DNA of 64,000 nt from Hydractinia symbiolongicarpus. Its lineage: Eukaryota; Cnidaria; Hydrozoa; Anthoathecata; Hydractiniidae. Positions 35,944-47,800 of this stretch are shown in pieces. How positions within the stretch are numbered: the stretch's first letter is position 1; each line of letters opens with the position of its first letter. A program made the translations under genes and the position numbers. The notes beneath the pieces are model-generated. The model was not told where the DNA came from. It searched no databases and saw only the letters and a program-made list of their open reading frames with translations. The stretch spans positions 26,948,501 through 27,012,500 of the forward strand of contig NC_079886.1 of the NCBI RefSeq assembly GCF_029227915.1, written 5' to 3'.

Positions 35944-38900
35944 ATACGGGCCGAGTCTGGGATTTACGGGAAATCGCGGGTTTTCGTTTGCCGGCGATTA
36001 AACTCCTTTTATTCAGCGTCTCATAAAAAAAGAAATCATTTTTGAAAACTACAAGTCTCGTGCGTCTTAGTGGTGAAGAAATAATTTAAAAAATCGTTCG
36101 GGAAATAAGTTTACTCCCTGGGTACTTTCTTTGTATACATTTGACTATACGGGCCAAGCCCGGGATTTACGGGAAATCGCGGGTTTTCGTTTACCGGCGA
36201 TTAAATTTCTTTTATTCAGCGTCTCATCAAAAATGAAATCATTTTTGAAAACTACAAGTCTCATGCGTTTTAATGGTGAAATAATAATTTAAAGAATCGT
36301 TCAGGAAATGAGTTTACTCCCTGGGTACTTTCTTTGTATACTTTTGACTATACGGGTCGAGTCCTGGATTTACGGGAAATTGCGGGTTTTTCTTTGCCGG
36401 AGATTAAACTCCTTTTATTCAGCGTCTCATCAAAAATGAAATCATTTTTGAAAACTGCAAGTCTCATGCGTTTTAGTGGTGAAGAAATAATTTAAAAAAT
36501 CGTTCGGGAAATGAGTTTACTCCCTGGGTAATTTCTTTGTATACATTCGACTATACGGCCAAGCCCGGGATTTACGGGAAATCGCGGGTTTTCGTTTGCC
36601 GGCGATTAAACTCCTTTTATTCAGCGTCTCATCAAAAACGAAATCATTTTTGAAAACTACAAGTCTCATGCGTTTTAGTGTTGAAAAATAATTTAAAGAA
36701 TCGTTCAGGAAGTGAGTTTACTCCCTGGGTACTTTCTTTGTATACATTTGACTATACGGGCCAAGCCCGGGATTTACGGGAAATCGCGGGTTTTCGTTTA
36801 CCGGCGATTAAATTTCTTTTATTCAGCGTCTCATCAAAAATGAAATCATTTTTGAAAACTACAAGTCTCATGCGTTTTAATGGTGAAATAATAATTTAAA
36901 GAATCGTTCGAGAAATGAGTTTACTCCCTGGGTACTTTCTTTGTATACTTTTGACTATACGGGTCGAGTCCTGGATTTACGGGAAATTGCGGGTTTTCGT
37001 TTACCGGCGATTAAATTTCTTTTATTCAGCGTCTCATCAAAAATGAAATCATTTTTGAAAACTACAAGTCTCATGCGTTTTAATGGTGAAATAATAATTT
37101 AAAGAATCGTTCGGGAAATGAGTTTACTCCCTGGGTACTTTCTTTGTATACTTTTGACTATACGGGTCGAGTCCTGGATTTACGGGAAATTGCGGGTTTT
37201 CGTTTGCCGGCGATTAAACTCCTTTTATTCAGCGTCTCATCAAAAATGAAATCGTTTTTGAAAACTACAAGTCTTATGCGTTTTAGTGGTGAAAAAATAA
37301 TTTAAAAAATCGCTCGGGAAATGAGTTTACTCCTGGGTACTTTCTTTGTATACATTCGACTATGCGGGCCGATTCCAGGATATACGGGAAATCGCAGGTT
37401 TTCGTTTGCCGGCGATTAAACTCCTTTTATTCAGCGTCTCATCAAAAATGAAATCATTTTTAAAAACTACAAGTCTCATGCGTTTTAGTGGTGAAAAAAT
37501 AATTAAAAGAATCGTTCGGGAAATGAGTTTACTCCCTGGGTACTTTCATTGTATACTTTTGACTATACGGGCCGAGTCCTGGATTTACGGGAAATTGCGG
37601 GTTTTCGTTTGCCGGCGATTAAACTCCTTTTATTCAGCGTCTCATCAATAATGAAATCGTTTTTGAAAACTACAAGTCTTATGCGTTTTAGTGGTAAAAA
37701 ATTAATTTAAAAAATCGTTCGGGAAATGAGTTTACTCCCTGGGTACTTTCTTTGTATACATTTGACTATACGGGCCAAGCCCGGGATTTACGGGAAATCG
37801 CGGGTTTTCGTTTACCTGCGATTAAATTTCTTTTATTCAGCGTCTCATCAAAAATGAAATCATTTTTGAAAACTACAAGTCTCATGCGTTTTAGTGGTGA
37901 AAAAATAATTTAAAAAATCGTTCGGGAAATGAGTTTACTCCTGGGTACTTTCTTTGTATACATTCGACTATACGGGCCGATTCCAGGATATACGGGAAAT
38001 CGCGGGTTTTCGTTTGCCGGCGATTAAACTCCTTTTATTCAGCGTCTCATCAAAAATGAAATCATTTTTGAAAACTACAAGTCTCATGCGTTTTAATGGT
38101 GAAAAAATAATTTAAAGAATCGTTCTGGAAATGAGTTTACTCCCTGGGTACTTTCTTTGTATACTTTTGACTATACGGGCCGAGTCCTGGATTTACGGGA
38201 AATTGCGGGTTTTCGTTTGCCGGCGATTAAACTCCTTTTATTCAGCGTCTCATCAAAAATGAAATCGTTTTTGAAAACTACAAGTCTTATGCGTTTTAGT
38301 GGTGAAAAAATAATTTAAAAAATCGTTCGGGAAATGAGTTTACTTCTGGGTACTTTCTTTGTATACATTCGACTATACGGGTCAAGCCCGTGATTTACGG
38401 CAAATCGCGGGTTTTCGTTTGCCGGCGATTAAACTCCTTTTATTCAGCGTCTCATCAAAAATGAAATCATTTTTGAAAACTACAAGTCTCATGCGTTTTA
38501 GTGGTGAAGAAATAATTTAAAAAATCGTTCAGGAAATGAGTTTACTCCCCGGGTATTTTCTTTGTATACATTCGACTATACGGCCAAGCCCGGGATTTAC
38601 GGGAAATCGCGGGTTTTCATTGGCCGGCGATTAAACTCCTTTTATTCAGCGTCTCATCAAAAACGAAATCATTTTTGAAAACTACAAGTCTCATGCGTTT
38701 TAGTGGTGAAAACATAATATAAAAAATCGTTCGTTAAATGAGTTTACTCCCAGTTTACTTTCTTTGTATACATTGGACTATACGGGTCAAGCCCGGGATT
38801 TACGGCAAATCGCGGGTTTTCGTTGGCCGGCGATTAAACTCCTTTTATTCAGCGTCTCATCAAAAACGAAATCATTTTTGAAAACTACAAGTCTCATGCG

Positions 38901-39590
38901 TTTTAGTGGTGAAAAAATAATTTAAAAAATCGTTCGGGAAATGAGTTTACTGCCAGTTTACTTTCTTTGTATGCATTCGACTATACGGGTCAAGCCCGGG
39001 ATTTACGGCAAATCGCGGGTTTTCGTTTGCCGGCGATTAAACTCCTTTTATTCAGCGTCTCATCAAAAATGAAATCATTTTTGAAAACTACAAGTCTCAT
39101 GCGTTTTAGTGGTGAAGAAATAATTTAAAAAATCGTTCGGAAAATGAGTTTACTCCCTGGGTATTTTCTTTGTATACATTCGACTATACGGCCAAGCCCG
39201 GGATTTACGGGAAATCGCGGGTTTTCGTTTGCCGGCGATTAAACTCCTTTTATTCAGCGTCTCATCAAAAACGAAATCATTTTTATAAACTAAAAGTCTC
39301 ATGCGTTTTAGTGGTGAAAAATAATTTAAAGAATCGTTCGGGAAATGAGTTTACTCCCTGGGTACTTTCTTTGTATACATTTGACTATACGGGCCAAGCC
39401 CGGGATTTACGGGAAATCGCGGGTTTTCGTTGGCCGGCGATTAAACTCCTTTTATTCAGCGTCTCATCAAAAATGAAATCATTTTTGAAAACTACAAGTC
39501 TCATGTGTTTTAGTGGTGAAAAATAATTTAAAGAATCGTTCGGGAAATGCGTTTACTCCCTGGGTACTTTCTTTGTGTACTTTTGACTAT
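35944..39590 (+). repeat. 18-mer version of the same unit, copy 2 (~3,645 bp)
   Basis: Carries the marker order of the preceding unit, shifted by 3,039 bp at first, by 3,242 bp after about 37,000 (one extra monomer inserted at about 36,918-37,119), and by more after about 38,500 (an extra CAGGAAATGAG / CCCCGGG monomer before the GTTCGTTAAATGAG monomer). The distance from its GTGCGTCTTAG marker (36,060) to the next one (39,705) is 3,645 bp, or 18 monomers. Confidence 0.85.
36918..37119 (+). repeat. Hybrid G/H monomer from single-monomer unequal exchange
   Basis: The first half is type G (GGGTCGAGTCCTGG, AAATTGCGGG) and the second half is type H (TTACCGGCGATTAAATTTC), with the switch between about 36,990 and 37,002 inside GCGGGTTTTCGTTT. 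In the corresponding positions of the other copies (near 33,870 and 40,560) an H monomer is followed directly by a complete G monomer. The extra, hybrid monomer is what a one-monomer out-of-register crossover between adjacent H and G monomers leaves behind. Confidence 0.85.
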
Positions 39591-39899
39591 ACGGGCCGAG
39601 TCTGGGATTTACGGGAAATCGCGGGTTTTCGTTTGCCGGCGATTAAACTCCTTTTATTCAGCGTCTCATAAAAAAAGAAATCATTTTTGAAAACTACAAG
39701 TCTCGTGCGTCTTAGTGGTGAAGAAATAATTTAAAAAATCGTTCGGGAAATAAGTTTACTCCCTGGGTACTTTCTTTGTATACATTTGACTATACGGGCC
39801 AAGCCCGGGATTTACGGGAAATCGCGGGTTTTCGTTTACCGGCGATTAAATTTCTTTTATTCAGCGTCTCATCAAAAATGAAATCATTTTTGAAAACTA

Positions 39900-42740
39900 C
39901 AAGTCTCATGCGTTTTAATGGTGAAATAATAATTTAAATAATCGTTCAGGAAATGAGTTTACTCCCTGGGTACTTTCTTTGTATACTTTTGACTATACGG
40001 GTCGAGTCCTGGATTTACGGGAAATTGCGGGTTTTTCTTTGCCGGAGATTAAACTCCTTTTATTCAGCGTCTCATCAAAAATGAAATCATTTTTGAAAAC
40101 TACAAGTCTCATGCGTTTTAGTGGTGAAGAAATAATTTAAAAAATCGTTCGGGAAATGAGTTTACTCCCTGGGTAATTTCTTTGTATACATTCGACTATA
40201 CGGCCAAGCCCGGGATTTACGGGAAATCGCGGGTTTTCGTTTGCCGGCGATTAAACTCCTTTTATTCAGCGTCTCATCAAAAACGAAATCATTTTTGAAA
40301 ACTACAAGTCTCATGCGTTTTAGTGTTGAAAAATAATTTAAAGAATCGTTCAGGAAGTGAGTTTACTCCCTGGGTACTTTCTTTGTATACATTTGACTAT
40401 ACGGGCCAAGCCCGGGATTTACGGGAAATCGCGGGTTTTCGTTTACCGGCGATTAAATTTCTTTTATTCAGCGTCTCATCAAAAATGAAATCATTTTTGA
40501 AAACTACAAGTCTCATGCGTTTTAATGGTGAAATAATAATTTAAAGAATCGTTCGGGAAATGAGTTTACTCCCTGGGTACTTTCTTTGTATACTTTTGAC
40601 TATACGGGTCGAGTCCTGGATTTACGGGAAATTGCGGGTTTTCGTTTGCCGGCGATTAAACTCCTTTTATTCAGCGTCTCATCAAAAATGAAATCGTTTT
40701 TGAAAACTACAAGTCTTATGCGTTTTAGTGGTGAAAAAATAATTTAAAAAATCGCTCGGGAAATGAGTTTACTCCTGGGTACTTTCTTTGTATACATTCG
40801 ACTATGCGGGCCGATTCCAGGATATACGGGAAATCGCGGGTTTTCGTTTGCCGGCGATTAAACTCCTTTTATTCAGCGTCTCATCAAAAATGAAATCATT
40901 TTTAAAAACTACAAGTCTCATGCGTTTTAGTGGTGAAAAAATAATTTAAAGAATCGTTCGGGAAATGAGTTTACTCCCTGGGTACTTTCATTGTATACTT
41001 TTGACTATACGGGCCGAGTCCTGGATTTACGGGAAATTGCGGGTTCTCGTTTGCCGGCGATTAAACTCCTTTTATTCAGCGTCTCATCAATAATGAAATC
41101 GTTTTTGAAAACTACAAGTCTTATGCGTTTTAGTGGTAAAAAATTAATTTAAAAAATCGTTCGGGAAATGAGTTTACTCCCTGGGTACTTTCTTTGTATA
41201 CATTTGACTATACGGGCCAAGCCCGGGATTTACGGGAAATCGCGGGTTTTCGTTTGCCGGCGATTAAACTCCTTTTATTCAGCGTCTCATCAAAAACGAA
41301 ATCATTTTTGAAAACTACAAGTCTCATGCGTTTTAGTGTTGAAAAATAATTTAAAGAATCGTTCAGGAAGTGAGTTTACTCCCTGGGTACTTTCTTTGTA
41401 TACATTTGACTATGCGGGCCAAGCCCGGGATTTACGGGAAATCGCGGGTTTTCGTTTACCGGCGATTAAATTTCTTTTATTCAGCGTCTCATCAAAAATG
41501 AAATCATTTTTGAAAACTACAAGTCTCATGCGTTTTAATGGTGAAATAATAATTTAAAGAATCGTTCGGGAAATGAGTTTACTCCCTGGGTACTTTCTTT
41601 GTATACTTTTGACTATACGGGTCGAGTCCTGGATTTACGGGAAATTGCGGGTTTTCGTTTGCCGGCGATTAAACTCCTTTTATTCAGCGTCTCATCAAAA
41701 ATGAAATCGTTTTTGAAAACTACAAGTCTTATGCGTTTTAGTGGTGAAAAAATAATTTAAAAAATCGCTCGGGAAATGAGTTTACTCCTGGGTACTTTCT
41801 TTGTATACATTCGACTATGCGGGCCGATTCCAGGATATACGGGAAATCGCGGGTTTTCGTTTGCCGGCGATTAAACTCCTTTTATTCAGCGTCTCATCAA
41901 AAATGAAATCATTTTTAAAAACTACAAGTCTCATGCGTTTTAGTGGTGAAAAAATAATTTAAAGAATCGTTCGGGAAATGAGTTTACTCCCTGGGTACTT
42001 TCATTGTATACTTTTGACTATACGGGCCGAGTCCTGGATTTACGGGAAATTGCGGGTTTTCGTTTGCCGGCGATTAAACTCCTTTTATTCAGCGTCTCAT
42101 CAATAATGAAATCGTTTTTGAAAACTACAAGTCTTATGCGTTTTAGTGGTAAAAAATTAATTTAAAAAATCGTTCGGGAAATGAGTTTACTCCCTGGGTA
42201 CTTTCTTTGTATACATTTGACTATACGGGCCAAGCCCGGGATTTACGGGAAATCGCGGGTTTTCGTTTCCCGGCGATTAAATTTCTTTTATTCAGCGTCT
42301 CATCAAAAATGAAATCATTTTTGAAAACTACAAGTCTCATGCGTTTTAGTGGTGAAAAAATAATTTAAAAAATCGTTCGGGAAATGAGTTTACTCCTGGG
42401 TACTTTCTTTGTATACATTCGACTATACGGGCCGATTCCAGGATATACGGGAAATCGCGGGTTTTCGTTTGCCGGCGATTAAACTCCTTTTATTCAGCGT
42501 CTCATCAAAAATGAAATCATTTTTGAAAACTACAAGTCTCATGCGTTTTAATGGTGAAAAAATAATTTAAAGAATCGTTCTGGAAATGAGTTTACTCCCT
42601 GGGTACTTTCTTTGTATACTTTTGACTATACGGGCCGAGTCCTGGATTTACGGGAAATTGCGGGTTTTCGTTTGCCGGCGATTAAACTCCTTTTATTCAG
42701 CGTCTCATCAAAAATGAAATCGTTTTTGAAAACTACAAGT
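39900..42740 (+). repeat. 16-mer period block, copy 1 (shift 3,240 bp)
   Basis: Monomers from GGTGAAATAATAATTTAAAT (about 39,921) onward recur at a shift of 3,240 bp. Shared markers are TTTTTCTTTGCCGG, the GGGTAATTTC D monomer, two GTTGAAAAATAATT monomers (40,330 and 41,341, the second with CTATGCGGGCC), GGGTTCTCG (41,041) and TTTCCCGGCGATTAAATTTC (42,266). Agreement ends at about 42,740, where this copy has CTTATGCG. Confidence 0.88.
40260..42290 (+). repeat. Nested pair of 5-mers (1,013 bp each)
   Basis: Inside the 16-mer block, the five-monomer series GTTGAAAAATAATT/H, G, F with CTATGCGGG, the CTTTCATTG monomer and the CAATAATGAAATCG monomer occurs at about 40,260-41,275 and 41,276-42,290 (shift 1,013 bp). 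The whole pair is carried along into the second 16-mer copy (about 43,500-45,530). The 5-mer duplication therefore happened before the 16-mer duplication. Confidence 0.85.
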
Positions 42741-43139
42741 CTTATGCGTTTTAGTGGTGAAAAAATAATTTAAAAAATCGTTCGGGAAATGAGTTTACTT
42801 CGGGGTACTTTCTTTGTATACATTCGACTATACGGGTCAAGCCCGTGATTTACGGCAAATCGCGGGTTTTCGTTTGCCGGCGATTAAACTCCTTTTATTC
42901 AGCGTCTCATCAAAAATGAAATCATTTTTGAAAACTACAAGTCTCATGCGTTTTAGTGGTGAAGAAATAATTTAAAAAATCGTTCAGGAAATGAGTTTAC
43001 TCCCCGGGTATTTTCTTTGTATACATTCGACTATACGGCCAAGCCCGGGATTTACGGGAAATCGCGGGTTTTCATTGGCCGGCGATTAAACTCCTTTTAT
43101 TCAGCGTCTCATCAAAAACGAAATCATTTTTGAAAACTA

Positions 43140-45975
43140 CAAGTCTCATGCGTTTTAATGGTGAAATAATAATTTAAATAATCGTTCAGGAAATGAGTTT
43201 ACTCCCTGGGTACTTTCTTTGTATACTTTTGACTATACGGGTCGAGTCCTGGATTTACGGGAAATTGCGGGTTTTTCTTTGCCGGAGATTAAACTCCTTT
43301 TATTCAGCGTCTCATCAAAAATGAAATCATTTTTGAAAACTACAAGTCTCATGCGTTTTAGTGGTGAAGAAATAATTTAAAAAATCGTTCGGGAAATGAG
43401 TTTACTCCCTGGGTAATTTCTTTGTATACATTCGACTATACGGCCAAGCCCGGGATTTACGGGAAATCGCGGGTTTTCGTTTGCCGGCGATTAAACTCCT
43501 TTTATTCAGCGTCTCATCAAAAACGAAATCATTTTTGAAAACTACAAGTCTCATGCGTTTTAGTGTTGAAAAATAATTTAAAGAATCGTTCAGGAAGTGA
43601 GTTTACTCCCTGGGTACTTTCTTTGTATACATTTGACTATACGGGCCAAGCCCGGGATTTACGGGAAATCGCGGGTTTTCGTTTACCGGCGATTAAATTT
43701 CTTTTATTCAGCGTCTCATCAAAAATGAAATCATTTTTGAAAACTACAAGTCTCATGCGTTTTAATGGTGAAATAATAATTTAAAGAATCGTTCGGGAAA
43801 TGAGTTTACTCCCTGGGTACTTTCTTTGTATACTTTTGACTATACGGGTCGAGTCCTGGATTTACGGGAAATTGCGGGTTTTCGTTTGCCGGCGATTAAA
43901 CTCCTTTTATTCAGCGTCTCATCAAAAATGAAATCGTTTTTGAAAACTACAAGTCTTATGCGTTTTAGTGGTGAAAAAATAATTTAAAATATCGCTCGGG
44001 AAATGAGTTTACTCCTGGGTACTTTCTTTGTATACATTCGACTATGCGGGCCGATTCCAGGATATACGGGAAATCGCGGGTTTTCGTTTGCCGGCGATTA
44101 AACTCCTTTTATTCAGCGTCTCATCAAAAATGAAATCATTTTTAAAAACTACAAGTCTCATGCGTTTTAGTGGTGAAAAAATAATTTAAAGAATCGTTCG
44201 GGAAATGAGTTTACTCCCTGGGTACTTTCATTGTATACTTTTGACTATACGGGCCGAGTCCTGGATTTACGGGAAATTGCGGGTTCTCGTTTGCCGGCGA
44301 TTAAACTCCTTTTATTCAGCGTCTCATCAATAATGAAATCGTTTTTGAAAACTACAAGTCTTATGCGTTTTAGTGGTAAAAAATTAATTTAAAAAATCGT
44401 TCGGGAAATGAGTTTACTCCCTGGGTACTTTCTTTGTATACATTTGACTATACGGGCCAAGCCCGGGATTTACGGGAAATCGCGGGTTTTCGTTTGCCGG
44501 CGATTAAACTCCTTTTATTCAGCGTCTCATCAAAAACGAAATCATTTTTGAAAACTACAAGTCTCATGCGTTTTAGTGTTGAAAAATAATTTAAAGAATC
44601 GTTCAGGAAGTGAGTTTACTCCCTGGGTACTTTCTTTGTATACATTTGACTATGCGGGCCAAGCCCGGGATTTACGGGAAATCGCGGGTTTTCGTTTACC
44701 GGCGATTAAATTTCTTTTATTCAGCGTCTCATCAAAAATGAAATCATTTTTGAAAACTACAAGTCTCATGCGTTTTAATGGTGAAATAATAATTTAAAGA
44801 ATCGTTCGGGAAATGAGTTTACTCCCTGGGTACTTTCTTTGTATACTTTTGACTATACGGGTCGAGTCCTGGATTTACGGGAAATTGCGGGTTTTCGTTT
44901 GCCGGCGATTAAACTCCTTTTATTCAGCGTCTCATCAAAAATGAAATCGTTTTTGAAAACTACAAGTCTTATGCGTTTTAGTGGTGAAAAAATAATTTAA
45001 AAAATCGCTCGGGAAATGAGTTTACTCCTGGGTACTTTCTTTGTATACATTCGACTATGCGGGCCGATTCCAGGATATACGGGAAATCGCGGGTTTTCGT
45101 TTGCCGGCGATTAAACTCCTTTTATTCAGCGTCTCATCAAAAATGAAATCATTTTTAAAAACTACAAGTCTCATGCGTTTTAGTGGTGAAAAAATAATTT
45201 AAAGAATCGTTCGGGAAATGAGTTTACTCCCTGGGTACTTTCATTGTATACTTTTGACTATACGGGCCGAGTCCTGGATTTACGGGAAATTGCGGGTTTT
45301 CGTTTGCCGGCGATTAAACTCCTTTTATTCAGCGTCTCATCAATAATGAAATCGTTTTTGAAAACTACAAGTCTTATGCGTTTTAGTGGTAAAAAATTAA
45401 TTTAAAAAATCGTTCGGGAAATGAGTTTACTCCCTGGGTACTTTCTTTGTATACATTTGACTATACGGGCCAAGCCCGGGATTTACGGGAAATCGCGGGT
45501 TTTCGTTTCCCGGCGATTAAATTTCTTTTATTCAGCGTCTCATCAAAAATGAAATCATTTTTGAAAACTACAAGTCTCATGCGTTTTAGTGGTGAAAAAA
45601 TAATTTAAAAAATCGTTCGGGAAATGAGTTTACTCCTGGGTACTTTCTTTGTATACATTCGACTATACGGGCCGATTCCAGGATATACGGGAAATCGCGG
45701 GTTTTCGTTTGCCGGCGATTAAACTCCTTTTATTCAGCGTCTCATCAAAAATGAAATCATTTTTGAAAACTACAAGTCTCATGCGTTTTAATGGTGAAAA
45801 AATAATTTAAAGAATCGTTCTGGAAATGAGTTTACTCCCTGGGTACTTTCTTTGTATACTTTTGACTATACGGGCCGAGTCCTGGATTTACGGGAAATTG
45901 CGGGTTTTCGTTTGCCGGCGATTAAACTCCTTTTATTCAGCGTCTCATCAAAAATGAAATCGTTTTTGAAAACTA
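43140..45975 (+). repeat. 16-mer period block, copy 2 (shift 3,240 bp)
   Basis: All markers of 39,900-42,740 are found 3,240 bp on, including GGGTTCTCG (44,281) and TTTCCCGGCG (45,506). A difference is TTTAAAATATCGCTCGGG at about 43,983. The left junction at about 43,119-43,157 joins a CATTGGCC monomer to the GGTGAAATAATAATTTAAAT monomer. The right end passes into the 9-mer repeat. Confidence 0.88.
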
Positions 45976-47800
45976 CAAGTCTCATGCGTTTTAGTGGTGA
46001 AAAAATAATTTAAAGAATCGTTCGGGAAATGAGTTTACTCCCTGGGTACTTTCATTGTATACTTTTGACTATACGGGCCGAGTCCTGGATTTACGGGAAA
46101 TTGCGGGTTCTCGTTTGCCGGCGATTAAACTCCTTTTATTCAGCGTCTCATCAATAATGAAATCGTTTTTGAAAACTACAAGTCTTATGCGTTTTAGTGG
46201 TAAAAAATTAATTTAAAAAATCGTTCGGGAAATGAGTTTACTCCCTGGGTACTTTCTTTGTATACATTTGACTATACGGGCCAAGCCCGGGATTTACGGG
46301 AAATCGCGGGTTTTCGTTTGCCGGCGATTAAACTCCTTTTATTCAGCGTCTCATCAAAAACGAAATCATTTTTGAAAACTACAAGTCTCATGCGTTTTAG
46401 TGTTGAAAAATAATTTAAAGAATCGTTCAGGAAGTGAGTTTACTCCCTGGGTACTTTCTTTGTATACATTTGACTATGCGGGCCAAGCCCGGGATTTACG
46501 GGAAATCGCGGGTTTTCGTTTACCGGCGATTAAATTTCTTTTATTCAGCGTCTCATCAAAAATGAAATCATTTTTGAAAACTACAAGTCTCATGCGTTTT
46601 AATGGTGAAATAATAATTTAAAGAATCGTTCGGGAAATGAGTTTACTCCCTGGGTACTTTCTTTGTATACTTTTGACTATACGGGTCGAGTCCTGGATTT
46701 ACGGGAAATTGCGGGTTTTCGTTTGCCGGCGATTAAACTCCTTTTATTCAGCGTCTCATCAAAAATGAAATCGTTTTTGAAAACTACAAGTCTTATGCGT
46801 TTTAGTGGTGAAAAAATAATTTAAAAAATCGCTCGGGAAATGAGTTTACTCCTGGGTACTTTCTTTGTATACATTCGACTATGCGGGCCGATTCCAGGAT
46901 ATACGGGAAATCGCGGGTTTTCGTTTGCCGGCGATTAAACTCCTTTTATTCAGCGTCTCATCAAAAATGAAATCATTTTTAAAAACTACAAGTCTCATGC
47001 GTTTTAGTGGTGAAAAAATAATTTAAAGAATCGTTCGGGAAATGAGTTTACTCCCTGGGTACTTTCATTGTATACTTTTGACTATACGGGCCGAGTCCTG
47101 GATTTACGGGAAATTGCGGGTTTTCGTTTGCCGGCGATTAAACTCCTTTTATTCAGCGTCTCATCAATAATGAAATCGTTTTTGAAAACTACAAGTCTTA
47201 TGCGTTTTAGTGGTAAAAAATTAATTTAAAAAATCGTTCGGGAAATGAGTTTACTCCCTGGGTACTTTCTTTGTATACATTTGACTATACGGGCCAAGCC
47301 CGGGATTTACGGGAAATCGCGGGTTTTCGTTTCCCGGCGATTAAATTTCTTTTATTCAGCGTCTCATCAAAAATGAAATCATTTTTGAAAACTACAAGTC
47401 TCATGCGTTTTAGTGGTGAAAAAATAATTTAAAAAATCGTTCGGGAAATGAGTTTACTCCTGGGTACTTTCTTTGTATACATTCGACTATACGGGCCGAT
47501 TCCAGGATATACGGGAAATCGCGGGTTTTCGTTTGCCGGCGATTAAACTCCTTTTATTCAGCGTCTCATCAAAAATGAAATCATTTTTGAAAACTACAAG
47601 TCTCATGCGTTTTAATGGTGAAAAAATAATTTAAAGAATCGTTCTGGAAATGAGTTTACTCCCTGGGTACTTTCTTTGTATACTTTTGACTATACGGGCC
47701 GAGTCCTGGATTTACGGGAAATTGCGGGTTTTCGTTTGCCGGCGATTAAACTCCTTTTATTCAGCGTCTCATCAAAAATGAAATCGTTTTTGAAAACTAC
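45976..47800 (+). repeat. 9-mer repeat of ~44,152-45,975 (1,824 bp)
   Basis: Sequence from about 44,152 recurs at a shift of 1,824 bp: CTTTCATTG with GGGTTCTCG, the CAATAATG monomer, GTTGAAAAATAATT with CTATGCGGGCC (46,404), H, G, F, CTTTCATTG with GGGTTTTCG, CAATAATG, TTTCCCGGCG (47,330), F and the GTTCTGGAAATGAG monomer (47,641). At its left edge a CGTTTTTGAAAAC box is followed by CTCATG, where the other copies have CTTATG, marking the junction at about 45,961-45,982. Confidence 0.87.
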
